Positions 7,917-9,275 of a DNA stretch of 9,275 nucleotides are shown one piece after another. This DNA comes from Candidatus Elarobacter sp. GTDB taxonomy: Bacteria; Vulcanimicrobiota; Vulcanimicrobiia; Vulcanimicrobiales; Vulcanimicrobiaceae. The position numbers and the translations under genes are program-made. The stretch is from the NCBI GenBank assembly GCA_030150085.1, contig JASLGJ010000532.1, forward strand, positions 1 through 9,275, in the 5' to 3' direction. The number at the start of each line of letters is the position of its first letter. The stretch's first letter is position 1. The notes beneath the pieces are model-generated. The model was not told the origin of the DNA. It saw nothing but the letters and a program-made list of their open reading frames with translations, and did no database searches.

Positions 7917-7996
7917 GTCCGACCATTCCGCGCCCCCGCGGGCCGGCCATGCGAACGCAAGGGGGCCGTTCGCGGGCCCGGGAACGAAGCGGGCTC
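7917..7996. other. Short divergent intergenic gap
   Basis: Eighty bases separate the secreted-protein gene (minus) from the preferred start of the permease gene (plus). It is GC-rich with no recognisable -35/-10 boxes. It contains the inverted repeat at 7951-7973. If the permease instead began at ATG 7949, the gap would shrink to 32 bases and the repeat would be coding. Confidence 0.5.
7951..7973. promoter_or_regulatory. Inverted repeat GCGAACG-N9-CGTTCGC, candidate operator
   Basis: Perfect 7-bp arms at 7951-7957 and 7967-7973 flank CAAGGGGGC. The inner arms CGAACG/CGTTCG are the same as those of the dyad at 6491-6511, with a spacer two bases longer. It lies between two divergent starts, which fits a shared operator. 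A GC-rich background makes chance occurrence possible. Confidence 0.38.
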
Positions 7997-8890
7997 GTGA
8001 GCGCCGTGATTCCGACCGAGCTCGAGGCGGCGGTCGACCTCGACCCCCCGTCCCGGACCTTCGCCGTCGACGTCTGGCGCCGGTTCCGCAAGGCCCCCGC
8101 GGCGCTGGTCGGCGCGGCGGTGGTGGCGGCGATCGTGCTGCTGGCGGTCTTCGCGCCGCTCGTCGCGCCGCACGACCCGCTCGCGCAGGACCTGGCCACC
8201 GGCGCCCAGGCGCCTTCCGCGGCGCACTGGTTCGGGACCGACAAGCTGGGCCGCGACGTGTTCGCCCGGATCGTCTACGGGGCGCGCATCTCGATCCGGA
8301 TCGGCTTCGTGGCGGTCGGCCTGGCGATCTCGGCCGGAACCCTGATCGGCATGGTCGCCGGCTACGCCGGCAAGCAGACCGAGGCGGTGCTGATGGGCCT
8401 GATGGACCTGATGCTGGCCTTTCCTTCCATCATCCTGGCCATCGCGATCACGACCGTGCTCGGGCCGAGCATCACCAACCTGATGCTGGCGGTCGGGATC
8501 GTGTACGTGCCGCAGTACGCCCGCCTGGCCCGCTCGGCGGTGCTCTCGGTCAAGGAGCACGAGTACATCGAGGCCGCGCGGGCGGTGGGGGTGCGCGCGC
8601 CCGCCATCCTGGCCCGCCACGTGCTGCCCAACATCGTCGCCCCGCTGCTGGTCCAGGCCACCCTCGGGGTGGCGACCGCGGAGCTGGAGGCGGCCGGCCT
8701 GTCGTACCTCGGCCTGGGCGCCCGCCCGCCGCTGCCCGAGTGGGGCGCGATGCTCAACGACGCGCGCGACTACTGGCTGGCCGCGCCCTGGGCGCTGCTC
8801 TTCCCGGGCATCTCGATCACGGTGCTGGTGCTGGCCTTCAACCTGCTCGGCGACGGCCTGCGCGACGCCCTCGACGTGCGCCAGAAATAA
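7997..8890 (+). CDS. ABC transporter permease, DppC/OppC family
   Basis: A 297-residue inner-membrane permease of the dipeptide/oligopeptide/nickel class of ABC importers. An OppC-type N-terminal region (DVWRRFRKAPAALVGAAVV, about 25-43, continuing as the first membrane helix to about 56) is followed by APHDP and the HWFGTDKLGRDVFARIVYGA segment (77-96) typical of DppC. The transmembrane core then has helices near 100-122, 131-156, 160-175, 213-230 and 262-285. The ATPase-contacting EAA loop is clear: E192-A-A, G198, and H208-V-L-P-N212. LSYLGLGARPPLPEWGAML and the closing FNLLGDGLRDALD are family hallmarks. Family members normally work with a DppB-type permease, ATPases and a binding protein, yet none is beside it here. 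The frame opens at ATG 7949 without a Shine-Dalgarno sequence; GTG 7997 or GTG 8006 fit the family N-terminus better. The substrate cannot be read from the sequence. Confidence 0.93.
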   Translation: MSAVIPTELEAAVDLDPPSRTFAVDVWRRFRKAPAALVGAAVVAAIVLLAVFAPLVAPHDPLAQDLATGAQAPSAAHWFGTDKLGRDVFARIVYGARISIRIGFVAVGLAISAGTLIGMVAGYAGKQTEAVLMGLMDLMLAFPSIILAIAITTVLGPSITNLMLAVGIVYVPQYARLARSAVLSVKEHEYIEAARAVGVRAPAILARHVLPNIVAPLLVQATLGVATAELEAAGLSYLGLGARPPLPEWGAMLNDARDYWLAAPWALLFPGISITVLVLAFNLLGDGLRDALDVRQK

Positions 8891-8909
8891 GCCGCCCGGT
8901 TACCGGTAC

Positions 8910-9275
8910 GTGGTAGTCGCGCTCTCGCTGGCGGTGGCGCTGTGCTACGGCGCGGCCGACTTCTGCGGCGGGCTCGCCGCGCGGCGCGCCGCGGCCCTAG
9001 CGGTCGTGGTCTGGTCGCAGGCGGCGGGGCTGCTGGTCCTGCTGGCCGCGCTGCCCTTCGTGCCCGGGGTCTTCCACCCGCGCGACCTGTGGGTGAGCCT
9101 GGTCTGCGGGGTCTGCGGCACGCTCGCGGTGGGGCTGCTCTACCGCGGCCTCGCGGTCGGGGTGATGGGCGTGGTCTCGCCGATCACCGCCGTGCTCTGC
9201 GCCGCGCTGCCGCTGGCCTGGGGGATCGGGCGCGGCGAGCGGACCGCGCTGCCGGCCCTGCTGGGGATCGCCTGC
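8910..9275 (+). CDS. DMT-superfamily (EamA-like) membrane transporter, 5' part
   Basis: An open frame from GTG 8910 runs 122 codons to the right edge without a stop. The product is almost wholly hydrophobic. Helices are visible at about 2-13, 29-48, 59-76 and 83-101, with a charged GRGER turn before the next helix begins. VALCYGAADFCGGLAARRA at the start and LLYRGLAVGVMGVVSPITAV further on match the EamA repeat pattern (a small-residue first helix, then an LYYxAL-x-x-G-x-x-x-x-V-x-P-I-like helix pair). Such proteins export or import small metabolites across the inner membrane; the substrate is unknown. It begins 19 nt after the permease stop on the same strand, so co-transcription is plausible although function need not be linked. 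No strong Shine-Dalgarno sequence precedes the GTG. The second EamA repeat, if present, lies outside the window. Confidence 0.8.
   Translation, partial: MVVALSLAVALCYGAADFCGGLAARRAAALAVVVWSQAAGLLVLLAALPFVPGVFHPRDLWVSLVCGVCGTLAVGLLYRGLAVGVMGVVSPITAVLCAALPLAWGIGRGERTALPALLGIAC

Noticed and set aside
7147..8244. A 365-codon minus-strand frame spanning the secreted gene and the permease start
   Set aside because: It crosses a divergent gap, changes composition midway and shows no domain; a shadow.

Overview
The window is a GC-rich piece of a Gram-negative (diderm) bacterial chromosome. An outer membrane is indicated by a TonB-dependent receptor and a lipoprotein with a clear lipobox. Menaquinone is made by the futalosine route, shown by mqnE, mqnA and the first codons of mqnC. 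Strong G/C third-position bias, frequent GTG/TTG starts, and a receptor with an N-terminal carboxypeptidase-regulatory-like domain would fit Candidatus Eremiobacterota (WPS-2) or an acidobacterium-like lineage. That placement is a guess from style; there is no rRNA or marker gene here to test it.

Layout. (1) Positions 1-2031, minus strand: a tightly coupled operon mqnE > mqnA > mqnC. The first junction is an ATGA overlap, the second a 14-nt overlap, and mqnC runs off the left edge after 19 codons. (2) Positions 2071-2109: a strong minus-strand intrinsic terminator, very close upstream of mqnE. (3) Positions 2126-6367, minus strand: a large TonB-dependent receptor followed, 9 nt after its stop, by an unrecognised outer-membrane lipoprotein. 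The two are very probably one transcription unit ending at the terminator. (4) Positions 6368-6574: a divergent intergenic region with locally AT-rich patches and two dyad symmetries. (5) Positions 6575-7150 (+) and 7152-7916 (-): two unrecognised secreted proteins, convergent, with stop codons separated by one base. (6) Positions 7917-7996: a second divergent gap, with another dyad sharing the CGAACG...CGTTCG arms of the first. (7) Positions 7997-8890 (+): a DppC/OppC-type ABC permease without its usual partners. It is followed by the 5' part of a DMT/EamA-like membrane transporter that runs off the right edge.

How the genes work together. MqnA makes 3-enolpyruvylbenzoate from chorismate, MqnE joins it to SAM to give aminofutalosine, and MqnC later cyclises dehypoxanthine futalosine. 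The receptor and its lipoprotein look like an outer-membrane uptake pair of unknown substrate. The two convergent secreted proteins and the shared intergenic dyads are the least explained part. I see no CRISPR array, tRNA, rRNA, insertion sequence or phage gene.
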